Below are positions 1-5,370 of a stretch of 8,015 bases of DNA, in pieces (position 1 is the first letter of the stretch; every line of letters starts with the position of its first letter). The notes under the pieces are model-generated. The model was not told where the DNA came from. It was given only the letters and a program-made list of their open reading frames with translations, and did not search any database. The stretch comes from Candidatus Scatosoma pullistercoris (GTDB lineage: Bacteria > Bacillota > Clostridia > Christensenellales > Borkfalkiaceae), in assembly GCA_018714725.1 (NCBI GenBank), contig DVMZ01000137.1, positions 1 through 8,015 of the forward strand. Direction: 5' to 3'. Position numbers and translations under genes: made by a program.

Positions 1-53
1 CAAACCCCGAGTGGAATGGCAATTTTCAAAGTTTTTTTGGTCTTTGCGTTCAT
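1..53 (-). CDS. 5' end of a leftward gene of unknown function (partial)
   Basis: Only the first 17 codons lie in the window; the gene continues past position 1. The reverse strand reads ATG at 53-51, giving MNAKTKKTLKIAIPLGV. A strong SD, GGAGGG (66-61), sits 7 nt before the ATG, and a consensus leftward promoter lies further upstream (112-139). The peptide starts with a lysine-rich stretch and turns hydrophobic. That is typical of a membrane protein whose N-terminus stays in the cytoplasm or of an uncleaved signal anchor. It loosely recalls the start of flippase-like / lysylphosphatidylglycerol synthase-type membrane proteins, but 17 residues cannot settle the family and no function is assigned. 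Confidence 0.7.
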   Translation of the reverse strand, partial: MNAKTKKTLKIAIPLGV

Positions 54-111
54 TTTTTAACCCTCCAAATAAGCAAATTTACAAAATTATTTCATTTTGT
101 TGTACGCTATC

Positions 112-139
112 ATTATATCATAAAAGAATCATTTGTCAA
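112..139 (-). promoter_or_regulatory. Consensus sigma-A promoter, leftward gene
   Basis: On the reverse strand, TTGACA (139-134) is followed by a 16-bp spacer and TATAAT (117-112). TGA directly before the -10 makes it an extended -10 (TGn). Both hexamers are perfect. Transcription should start near 105 and give a leader of about 50 nt before the ATG at 53. Confidence 0.8.
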
Positions 140-174
140 TGAGTTTAAATAAAAATTTTCTTACCCGCACTTCC

Positions 175-203
175 TTGACAAAAGAAAAAAAGTCCTGTAT
201 AAT
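175..203 (+). promoter_or_regulatory. Consensus sigma-A promoter, small rightward gene
   Basis: TTGACA (175-180), a 17-bp spacer and TATAAT (198-203) match the consensus perfectly. Transcription should start near 210. This leaves about 46 nt to the ATG at 256 or about 184 nt to the better-supported ATG at 394. It is back to back with the leftward promoter, with 35 bp between the two -35 boxes. Confidence 0.85.
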
Positions 204-255
204 GTATAAAGAATAATCGACAGCGAAATACAAAGGGATAAAGACTGTAATCGCC

Positions 256-393
256 ATGAAGTTCGCAATATTTTTTATCTGCTGTTTGCTTCCGTTGTTC
301 ATTCTCTTGTCGGCGAATAACCCGAGAAAATTTGCGGTCGCAATGAGAAAGCATCTGAAAAACAATCACGCGAAAGAGCAGGGAGGAACCGAT
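256..393 (+). other. In-frame N-terminal extension or long leader of the small gene
   Basis: The reading frame of the small gene stays open upstream to an ATG at 256, adding 46 codons. The first roughly 20 residues (MKFAIFFICCLLPLFILLSA) would form a hydrophobic membrane segment, followed by a basic stretch rich in Arg and Lys. The ATG at 256 has only a weak SD-like AAAGGG (232-237) about 18 nt upstream, too far to be efficient. The ATG at 394 has a strong one. This is either the leader of the mRNA or a second, membrane-anchored form of the protein. Sequence alone does not decide. Confidence 0.4.
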
Positions 394-678
394 ATGCTTG
401 CCTTAATGAATCAGTTTGTGGGAAAGAAATGCGAGATTCAGACCATCGAGTCCAGATACAGAGGAATTATCGACAGTATCGAAGAAAATTGGGTGGTCGT
501 AAAAGATTCCGATTATAATACTACCGAAATCATCAACCTCGAATACGTCACGGAAATCCGTCAGTGCCGGGAGAAGAAATCCCGGAAAGACCGCAAGGGT
601 ACGGAAATTTCGGAAACAACCGAGGAGAACGGGCAATCCGCACCGCCTGCTCCACAGGAAGAAAAGCCCGAAATCTGA
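394..678 (+). CDS. Small Sm-like-looking protein of unknown function
   Basis: A 94-residue protein with two parts. Residues 1 to about 58 look like a compact beta domain: FVGKKCEI, YRGIIDSIEENWVVVK, EIINLEYVTEIRQ. This pattern of short strands (surface recognition, a GxI turn, a 'W-V-V-V' strand, then 'INLEYV..I') resembles small LSm/Hfq-like domains found in Bacillota as uncharacterised proteins (DUF6897-like, from memory). Residues 59-94 are a charged, Pro/Glu-rich, probably disordered tail. ATG 394 is chosen because GGAGG (382-386) sits 7 nt upstream and the domain starts right there. The frame also opens at 256 with a hydrophobic segment. It is alone in its transcript: own consensus promoter at 175-203, terminator straight after the stop. 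An RNA-related role would be inference from fold resemblance only. Confidence 0.7.
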   Translation: MLALMNQFVGKKCEIQTIESRYRGIIDSIEENWVVVKDSDYNTTEIINLEYVTEIRQCREKKSRKDRKGTEISETTEENGQSAPPAPQEEKPEI

Positions 679-724
679 ATCTTTCCGGCCCGCAGACGGC
701 CGGCGGGGAAGTTTCGGCTTTTTT
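664..724 (+). terminator. Intrinsic terminator of the small gene
   Basis: The outer arms AAGCCCGAAA (664-673) and TTTCGGCTT (712-720) pair with one bulged C. The inner sequence holds GC-rich arms such as CCCGC / GCGGG. A run of six T ends at 724. The left arm overlaps the last codons of the gene (stop TGA 676-678). Confidence 0.7.
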
Positions 725-781
725 ATGTTCCCGATTCAGCGAAATTTTCGTTCCGTTGATCAGTTGAAAACAGTTTGCAAT

Positions 782-816
782 GCCCCCGGCGCCAAGGCGC
801 CGGGGGCGGTTCTTTT
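782..816. terminator. GC-rich palindrome between convergent genes, probable terminator
   Basis: Perfect arms GCCCCCGGCGCC (782-793) and GGCGCCGGGGGC (796-807) are separated by AA. On the + strand they are followed by GGTTCTTTT, a moderate U-tract. On the - strand, where it lies 53 bp past the tmcAL stop, the following sequence is less U-rich. It sits between two convergent genes, so a bidirectional terminator is the simplest reading. A dispersed palindromic repeat is the alternative. Confidence 0.55.
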
Positions 817-859
817 CGTTGGAAACGGACAACTGAAAAAGAGGGAACAAAAACTCAAA

Positions 860-2044
860 TCAGGCAAATGTCTGCGGTCCGCCCGAAAAAATCCGTTTTT
901 TTTCCGGAGCGAGATTTTTGACGAGCCGGAACACTTCATCGGCAAACAAATCCTTTTCGGCGCATTCTTTTGCTATGCCTGTCAATCTCTTTTCATCCCC
1001 GGTTTTTGCCAGCAGGGGAACGGTTGCATTTCCCAGAGCGGAAAGAATCTCCTCGCGCCCGTTTCCGATCGCCAGCAGGCGCAGGTAGAGCGGAGCGTTC
1101 AGACATTCCCGCACGAAACATTCCGTAATCCCCAACAGATTCTGCAAGAGAATCCGCCGGATCCTCGACGTGGTATATCGTCGGGAAGTAAGCGCCGCGG
1201 GGATATTCCGTACATTGGATTTTGCGGCTTTTTTCAAGGCGTTTTCCAACCCTTCCTTACAATCGGTGACAGATGCCAGCTTCTGTCTTGAAACGTTCAG
1301 AAGCGCGTATTTTTCCAATAATTCTAACCTATCAGAATCCGTGTACCCGGAAAGGCGGGCAAGGCTTTCCGCCACATATGCCGGCACGGCTTCGGCCAGA
1401 CTTTCCCGCTCCCCGCGGAAAAATGCCGCGCGGACGGCAGTCGCCGAAGAATATTTTCCGTTCAGGACTTTGTCCGAATAGCCGCTTCCCGTTCTTGGAA
1501 CGGGGACGAGCTGTAATTCCGGAAAGAACCGGAGCGCCGCGCGGGCGTATTCCGTTCCGAGAATGTTGTTCGGCAAATCCGGCATGTCGGGCAAATGATT
1601 TTTCCATGCTTCCGCACGCGCCCGGACAAAACCGGTTCCTTCCCGCATCCGCCGCGAGATTTCTTCGGAGACGGAGAGAGGCTCATCGTTCAATGCGCGC
1701 GCGGCGGCAAGAAAATCTTCCGCGCTCCCGCTCTCCGCGCCGAAACACAGCCAGGTGACTCCGGGGACACAGGAGAGCAGTTTTACCGCGCCGGTCGCAA
1801 AAAATTCTGCGGAAGAAGTACAAAATACGGAGGGAAGTTCGACGACGGCGTCGGCTCCTGCCCGCACGGCATGGGCGGCCCGTTCGTATTTATCGAGCAA
1901 AGCGGCTTCCCCGCGCTGAACGAAATTCCCGCTCATGATACAGAGCACCGCGTCGCAATCCGTCAGCCGCCTCGCTTCGCGCAGGTGATACAGATGACCG
2001 AAGTGAAAGGGGTTGTATTCGCAAATAATCGCGCAAATTTTCAT
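860..2044 (-). CDS. tmcAL: tRNA(Met) cytidine acetate ligase TmcAL
   Basis: This enzyme (YlbM family, formerly DUF795) activates acetate with ATP to acetyl-AMP and transfers the acetyl group to the wobble C34 of elongator tRNA-Met, making N4-acetylcytidine. The 394-residue length fits the family (about 400). Visible family motifs are EYNPFHFGHLYHL near the N-terminus with the nucleotidyltransferase HxGH (His14-His17), MSGNFVQRGE (37-46), ELP (69-71), SSAEFFATGAVKLL (77-90), FGAES (101-105), NNILGTEYARA (159-169) and SSATAVR (199-205). The start is supported by AAAGGAAAG (2060-2052) 7 nt before the ATG. It is cytoplasmic. It is transcribed away from pta, and the probable -10 (TATAAT, 2154-2149) lies inside the pta leader. 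It shares the acetate substrate of the divergent pta-ackA operon. Confidence 0.93.
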   Translation of the reverse strand: MKICAIICEYNPFHFGHLYHLREARRLTDCDAVLCIMSGNFVQRGEAALLDKYERAAHAVRAGADAVVELPSVFCTSSAEFFATGAVKLLSCVPGVTWLCFGAESGSAEDFLAAARALNDEPLSVSEEISRRMREGTGFVRARAEAWKNHLPDMPDLPNNILGTEYARAALRFFPELQLVPVPRTGSGYSDKVLNGKYSSATAVRAAFFRGERESLAEAVPAYVAESLARLSGYTDSDRLELLEKYALLNVSRQKLASVTDCKEGLENALKKAAKSNVRNIPAALTSRRYTTSRIRRILLQNLLGITECFVRECLNAPLYLRLLAIGNGREEILSALGNATVPLLAKTGDEKRLTGIAKECAEKDLFADEVFRLVKNLAPEKKRIFSGGPQTFA

Positions 2045-2063
2045 GGCAACGCTTTCCTTTTTC

Positions 2064-2092
2064 TTTACAAGCCTGAAAATGTATGGTATAAT
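2064..2092 (+). promoter_or_regulatory. Promoter of the pta-ackA operon
   Basis: TTTACA (2064-2069), a 17-bp spacer and TATAAT (2087-2092), with TGG just before the -10 (extended -10). Transcription should start near 2099, giving a leader of about 100 nt. The -35 box is only 20 bp from the tmcAL start codon. Confidence 0.8.
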
Positions 2093-2115
2093 ATTGGCGT
2101 ATGGAAAGAAGTCGG

Positions 2116-2134
2116 CGGCAAATGCCGTCTTTTT
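2116..2134 (+). promoter_or_regulatory. Small hairpin with T-tract in the pta leader
   Basis: CGGCA (2116-2120) and TGCCG (2123-2127) flank AA, followed by TCTTTTT (2128-2134). The position, about 17 nt after the predicted start of transcription, looks like a short terminator or attenuator. The stem is too short (effectively 4-5 bp) to be convincing. Confidence 0.3.
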
Positions 2135-2148
2135 CCGTTCGCTTTTCT

Positions 2149-2177
2149 ATTATACACGAAAAATATAAGGAAATAAA
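2149..2177 (-). promoter_or_regulatory. Possible tmcAL promoter inside the pta leader
   Basis: On the reverse strand a perfect TATAAT (2154-2149) is preceded directly by TG. A poor -35 (TTTATT, 2177-2172) lies 17 bp further upstream. The predicted start is near 2142, giving a leader of about 97 nt to the tmcAL ATG. No better leftward promoter is visible closer to the gene. Confidence 0.45.
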
Positions 2178-2185
2178 GCATTTCC
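2169..2185 (+). promoter_or_regulatory. Stem-loop abutting the pta ribosome binding site
   Basis: GGAAAT (2169-2174) and ATTTCC (2180-2185) form a perfect 6-bp stem with loop AAAGC. The SD GAGGAG (2186-2191) begins at the next base, 8 nt before the pta ATG. It could set ribosome access or protect the 5' end of the mRNA; the role is inference. Confidence 0.4.
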
Positions 2186-2199
2186 GAGGAGATATTTTT

Positions 2200-3198
2200 A
2201 TGAAGAATATATTGGATGAAATCAAGAGCAAGGCGAAGGCCATGCACAAAAAAATCGTCCTCTGCGAAGGCGAGGACAAGCGCGTCGTGAAAGCTGCCGC
2301 GGACGTCACCAGAGAGGGGATTGCGGAAATCGTTTTGCTCGGCAACGAAGCGGAAATCAAAGCCGCCAACCCCGATGTGGATCTTACCGGCGTGACGATT
2401 ATCAATCCGCTGACTTCTTCGCGCCTGCCCGAATACAATGCAAAGCTCTGCGAACTGCGCGCTTCCAAGGGCATGACGCCCGACCAGGCGGCAAAACTGC
2501 TTGCCGATTCCACTTATTTCGGGGCCATGATGCTGAAAATGGACGAAGTGGACGGGCTTGTTTCCGGCGCCTGCCATTCCACGGCCAATACGCTCCGTCC
2601 CGGGCTTCAGATCATCAAGACCGCAAAGGGAGTTTCTTCCGTGTCCAGTTTCAACCTCATGATCTGTCCGCCTCAGGGCAATCCCTATTGCCCCGACGGA
2701 CTCGTGGTGTTTGCGGATTGCGGTCTCAATCCCACTTATACCAGCGAAGGGCTTGCCGACTGCGCGATCGCCACGGCGAAATCCGCGGCGGAAATTGCGG
2801 GAATCGATCCGAAGGTAGCGATGCTGTCCTTCTCTACCAAGGGGAGCGCAAAGCACGACAACGTCACGCTGGTCGCGGAAGCGGTGAAGATCGCCAAAGA
2901 AAAGGCGCCCGATCTCAAACTGGACGGCGAATTGCAGTTTGACGCCGCAATCGTGCCCTCCGTCGGAGAATTCAAAGCGCCCGGTTCCACGGTGGCGGGA
3001 CATGCCAACGTATTTATTTTCCCCGACCTGCAGGCGGGCAACATCGGCTATAAAATTGCGGAGCGCCTGGGCGGATTCATGGCGGTCGGCCCGATCTGCC
3101 AGGGCTTTGCAAAACCCCTCAACGATCTTTCGAGGGGCTGCAAGAGCGAGGACATCGTCGCCGCGGTGGCGATCACCGTGTTGCAGACCAGAAACTGA
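2200..3198 (+). CDS. pta: Phosphate acetyltransferase
   Basis: Catalyses acetyl-CoA + phosphate = acetyl-phosphate + CoA, the first half of the Pta-AckA route. The 332-residue length fits the short single-domain Pta class. Visible motifs are KIVLCEGEDKRV (18-29), ELRASKG (85-91), VDGLVSGACHSTANTLRPGLQ (117-137), MLSFSTKGSAKH (208-219), DGELQFDAA (242-250), NVFIFPDLQAGNIGYKIAER (270-289) and PLNDLSRGC (306-314). The Arg residues known to be important in the Methanosarcina enzyme have counterparts at R87 and R133, and the catalytic Ser-Arg pair at S311-R312. The start at 2200 has SD GAGGAG (2186-2191) at 8 nt and gives the normal family N-terminus; an in-frame ATG at 2101 lies at the predicted transcription start and is not credible. 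ackA follows after 24 bp without its own promoter, so the two form one operon. Confidence 0.96.
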   Translation: MKNILDEIKSKAKAMHKKIVLCEGEDKRVVKAAADVTREGIAEIVLLGNEAEIKAANPDVDLTGVTIINPLTSSRLPEYNAKLCELRASKGMTPDQAAKLLADSTYFGAMMLKMDEVDGLVSGACHSTANTLRPGLQIIKTAKGVSSVSSFNLMICPPQGNPYCPDGLVVFADCGLNPTYTSEGLADCAIATAKSAAEIAGIDPKVAMLSFSTKGSAKHDNVTLVAEAVKIAKEKAPDLKLDGELQFDAAIVPSVGEFKAPGSTVAGHANVFIFPDLQAGNIGYKIAERLGGFMAVGPICQGFAKPLNDLSRGCKSEDIVAAVAITVLQTRN

Positions 3199-3222
3199 GA
3201 ATAAAAGGGAGTACGGCAGACA

Positions 3223-4416
3223 ATGAAAATTCTGGTCATCAATTCGGGAAGTTCTTCCCTCAAATATCAACTCATCGACATGGAGACCGAAGAGGTCGTC
3301 GCAAAGGGAAACTGCGAACGTATCGGAATCGAAGGTTCCAAACTCACGCACAAGGCGAAAGGCAAAGAAACGGTTGTGGAGCAGCCGATGCCCGATCATA
3401 ACGTGGCGGTTCAGCTGGTGTTAAAAGCGCTGACTGACAAGGAATGCGGCGTCATTTCTTCGATGAAAGAAATCGATGCGGTGGGGCACCGCGTGGTCGC
3501 TTCGGGCGAAGCCTTCAAAAAACCCACGCGGGTTTCTGACGAGGCAATGGTGCTGATGGAAGAGATCAAAGATCTCGCGCCCCTGCACAATCCCGCGGCG
3601 ATCGTGGGCGTCAAAGCCTGCCAGGCGGCCATGCCCGGCACGCCCATGGCGCTCGTATTCGATACGGGCTTCCATTTCACGATGCCCGATTATGCGTATA
3701 TGTACGCCGTCGATTACAAACACTACGAGAAATATAAAATCCGCCGTTACGGAGCGCACGGCACCAGCCATAAATTCGTATCCCAGGAAGCGGCAAAATA
3801 TCTCGGCAAGAAACCCGAGGAACTGAAAATCATCACCTGCCACCTCGGAAACGGTTCTTCAATCACGGCGGTGAACGGCGGGAAATGCGTGGACACTTCG
3901 ATGGGATTCACGCCGCTTGCCGGGGTGCCCATGGGGACGAGAAGCGGCGACATCGATTATGCGGCGGCGGAATATATTGCCCGGAAAGAGGGGATGAACG
4001 TCACCGAAATGCTGAATTACCTCAATAAAAAATGCGGTATGCTCGGCGTTTCCGGGGTTTCCAGCGACTTCCGCGATCTGACGGCAGCCGCTGCGGACGG
4101 AAACGACCGTGCGCGACTGGCGCTCGATATGTTCAACTACGCCTGTAAAAAATATGTCGGCGCGTATGCCGCGGCGATGAACGGCGTCGACTGTCTGGTA
4201 TTTACGGCGGGCGTCGGAGAAAATACGCCGATGGTCCGGAAGGGGATCTGCGAAAATATGCAGTATCTCGGCCTGGAAATCGACGAGGCGAAAAACGAGG
4301 AAAAGAACAACGGAGCGATCCGCGACATCACGGGCAGGAATTCAAAAGTCAAGGTGCTGATCATTCCCACCAACGAAGAACTCGTCATCGCCCGCGAAAC
4401 GATGGATTTGTTGTAA
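3223..4416 (+). CDS. ackA: Acetate kinase
   Basis: Converts acetyl-phosphate + ADP to acetate + ATP, completing acetate production by substrate-level phosphorylation with Pta. The 397 residues are the usual length. The ASKHA-fold motifs are present: NSGSSSLKYQL (7-17), GHRVV (88-92), LAPLHNP (118-124), VFDTGFH (145-151), RRYGAHGTSHKFV (174-186), HLGNGSSITAV (207-217), MGTRSGDID (237-245), FTAGVGEN (327-334) and PTNEELVIA (382-390). Counterparts of the known catalytic residues are N7, S10, R90, D147, H179, R240 and E385. Oddities near the acetate pocket are ASGE where HGGE is usual, GFHF where AFHQ is usual, and Ala178 where most enzymes have Phe (YGFHGTSH). The SD AAGGGAG (3205-3211) is 11 nt from the ATG, slightly long. 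No terminator is seen after the stop, so readthrough into yceD-rpmF is possible. Confidence 0.96.
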   Translation: MKILVINSGSSSLKYQLIDMETEEVVAKGNCERIGIEGSKLTHKAKGKETVVEQPMPDHNVAVQLVLKALTDKECGVISSMKEIDAVGHRVVASGEAFKKPTRVSDEAMVLMEEIKDLAPLHNPAAIVGVKACQAAMPGTPMALVFDTGFHFTMPDYAYMYAVDYKHYEKYKIRRYGAHGTSHKFVSQEAAKYLGKKPEELKIITCHLGNGSSITAVNGGKCVDTSMGFTPLAGVPMGTRSGDIDYAAAEYIARKEGMNVTEMLNYLNKKCGMLGVSGVSSDFRDLTAAAADGNDRARLALDMFNYACKKYVGAYAAAMNGVDCLVFTAGVGENTPMVRKGICENMQYLGLEIDEAKNEEKNNGAIRDITGRNSKVKVLIIPTNEELVIARETMDLL

Positions 4417-4443
4417 AATTTCCCTAAATTCCGCGAAAAAAAG

Positions 4444-4472
4444 TTGACAAATAAACGGAAATATACTATACT
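4444..4472 (+). promoter_or_regulatory. Promoter of yceD-rpmF
   Basis: TTGACA (4444-4449), a 17-bp spacer and TATACT (4467-4472; 5 of 6 match). The predicted start is 4478-4479, leaving only about 9-10 nt before the first ATG of yceD (4488). Confidence 0.75.
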
Positions 4473-4487
4473 TTAAAAGTCGGTCTT

Positions 4488-4895
4488 ATGATGATTATCG
4501 ATGTAAGGAAACTCAATGTTTCGGGAAAGTATTCGGGGCACTTGTCCTTCGATTATGAAGCGCCTCAGGAACTGATCGATATACCGTTCGTGAAGTTTGC
4601 GGCGCCTGTCCGGATTGAAGCGGAATACGTCCTTTTTGAAGACGATTCTCTCGAGCTTACGGGAACGGTTTCCTATCTTCTCACCGGTCAGTGTTCCAGG
4701 TGTCTCAAAGACGCCTCGCAATCGGTGACGGGGGAACTGAACGCTTATTTCCAGCCGAAACGGGACAGCGAGGACTATTCCTACACGGGCGGCGTGATCG
4801 ATCTGACGGACGCCGTCAACGACGCGATTCTCGGCAGTATGCCGCGTGTGCTTTCCTGCGGCCCGAATTGCGAGGGAATCCGGTATCACAGTTGA
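4488..4895 (+). CDS. yceD: YceD/DUF177 family 23S rRNA accumulation protein
   Basis: A 135-residue protein of the YceD (YlbN, DUF177) family, which in E. coli is needed for normal 23S rRNA accumulation and sits next to rpmF in many bacteria, as here. It shows the N-terminal pattern MMIIDVRKLNVSGK, the central LTGQCSRCLKDA with Cys69-x2-Cys72, an acidic segment around 90-110, and Cys124/Cys128 in SCGPNCEG near the end. It stops 7 residues after Cys128, at IRYHS. Firmicute members I know continue with a GLCxxCGxxLN-type cysteine cluster, so the C-terminus is short and lacks two of the expected cysteines. Two ATGs lie in tandem (4488, 4491), with no SD before them. rpmF starts 39 bp downstream in the same transcript. 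Confidence 0.85.
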   Translation: MMIIDVRKLNVSGKYSGHLSFDYEAPQELIDIPFVKFAAPVRIEAEYVLFEDDSLELTGTVSYLLTGQCSRCLKDASQSVTGELNAYFQPKRDSEDYSYTGGVIDLTDAVNDAILGSMPRVLSCGPNCEGIRYHS

Positions 4896-4934
4896 CCGAT
4901 AAAGACCAAAGAAACTTAAACAAGAGGTGTAAAT

Positions 4935-5126
4935 ATGGCAGTACCTAAGCACAAACAATCCAAGAGCAGAACGAATAAGAGATTCGCAAATTATAAAGCC
5001 TCCGCTCCCACGCTGGTGGAGTGCCCTCATTGTCACGAACTGACCGAAGCGCACAGGGTCTGCAAAAACTGCGGATACTATGACGGAAAAGAAGTCGTGA
5101 CGGAAAAAGAAGAAAAGAAGAACTGA
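4935..5126 (+). CDS. rpmF: 50S ribosomal protein L32
   Basis: A 63-residue large-subunit protein. It begins with the classic MAVPKHKQSKSRTNKR, cleaved after Met in most bacteria. A zinc ribbon of the C+ type follows: ECPHC (Cys30, Cys33) and VCKNCGYYDG (Cys43, Cys46). The last residues are Lys/Glu-rich (KEEKKN). SD GAGGTG (4924-4929) lies 5 nt before the ATG. It is the last gene of the yceD-rpmF transcript and is followed by two terminators. Retention of all four cysteines indicates the zinc-binding paralogue type rather than the Cys-less C- type that some bacteria use under zinc starvation. Confidence 0.97.
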   Translation: MAVPKHKQSKSRTNKRFANYKASAPTLVECPHCHELTEAHRVCKNCGYYDGKEVVTEKEEKKN

Positions 5127-5149
5127 TCGTCTGAATCTTCGCTTTTCAG

Positions 5150-5179
5150 GCGGGCCGCTGTTTCGGCGCCCGCTTTTTT
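5150..5179 (+). terminator. First intrinsic terminator after rpmF
   Basis: GCGGGC (5150-5155) pairs with GCCCGC (5168-5173), followed by six T (5174-5179). It starts 24 bp past the rpmF stop. Confidence 0.85.
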
Positions 5180-5189
5180 GCGTTTACGG

Positions 5190-5219
5190 CCTGTCCGGTT
5201 TTCCGGCCGGGTTTTTTTT
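5190..5219 (+). terminator. Second intrinsic terminator after rpmF
   Basis: CCTGTCCGG (5190-5198) pairs with CCGGCCGGG (5203-5211), allowing one mismatch and one G-U pair, with a TTTT loop. Eight T follow (5212-5219). In tandem with the first, it insulates copA from the ribosomal operon. Confidence 0.85.
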
Positions 5220-5305
5220 AAGCGGTTCTCATACTTTTTTCGTCTTTTCGAGCGATAAAAAATACTTTTTGCAATCCATCCCGTCATGTCTCCGTTTTTT
5301 TATAA

Positions 5306-5323
5306 ATTTAACCGCGGTTTAAT
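5306..5323. promoter_or_regulatory. Imperfect 18-bp palindrome, candidate operator of copA
   Basis: ATTTAACCGCGGTTTAAT is an inverted repeat with a perfect 10-bp core (AACCGCGGTT, 5310-5319) and only one mismatched pair over 18 bp. It ends 11 bp before the -35 box of the copA promoter. It does not match the CopY box (TACAnnTGTA) or a CueR-type site within the spacer. The identity of any regulator is unknown. Confidence 0.45.
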
Positions 5324-5334
5324 ATTCTAAAAGC

Positions 5335-5364
5335 TTGACAGAGAGGCTGAAAGAGTGTTATAAT
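5335..5364 (+). promoter_or_regulatory. Promoter of copA
   Basis: TTGACA (5335-5340), an 18-bp spacer and TATAAT (5359-5364), with TGT before the -10 (extended -10). Both hexamers are perfect. The predicted start is near 5371. The spacer is not the 19-20 bp expected for MerR-family activation, and no dyad lies inside it. Confidence 0.85.
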
Positions 5365-5370
5365 AGGTCC

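Noticed and set aside
725..1291. Rightward open frame antisense to the end of tmcAL
   Set aside because: It runs through the 782-807 palindrome and against a clear TmcAL coding frame; no SD and no family resemblance.
3199..3222. Separate promoter for ackA
   Set aside because: The 24-bp gap holds only an SD; there is no room for a promoter and none ends in pta at a convincing distance.
2065..3399. Reverse-strand open frame of 444 codons across pta
   Set aside because: It is a shadow of the well-supported pta and the start of ackA, with low-complexity Arg/His/Gly composition and no motif.
4868..4948. A +1 frame after the YceD cysteines reading NLNKRCK, hinting at a frameshifted C-terminus
   Set aside because: The match to the usual NLN tail is only a few residues, the expected cysteines are not restored, and the segment overlaps the rpmF SD and start.
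5335..5364. MerR/CueR-type copper promoter
   Set aside because: The spacer is 18 bp, not 19-20, and contains no dyad.
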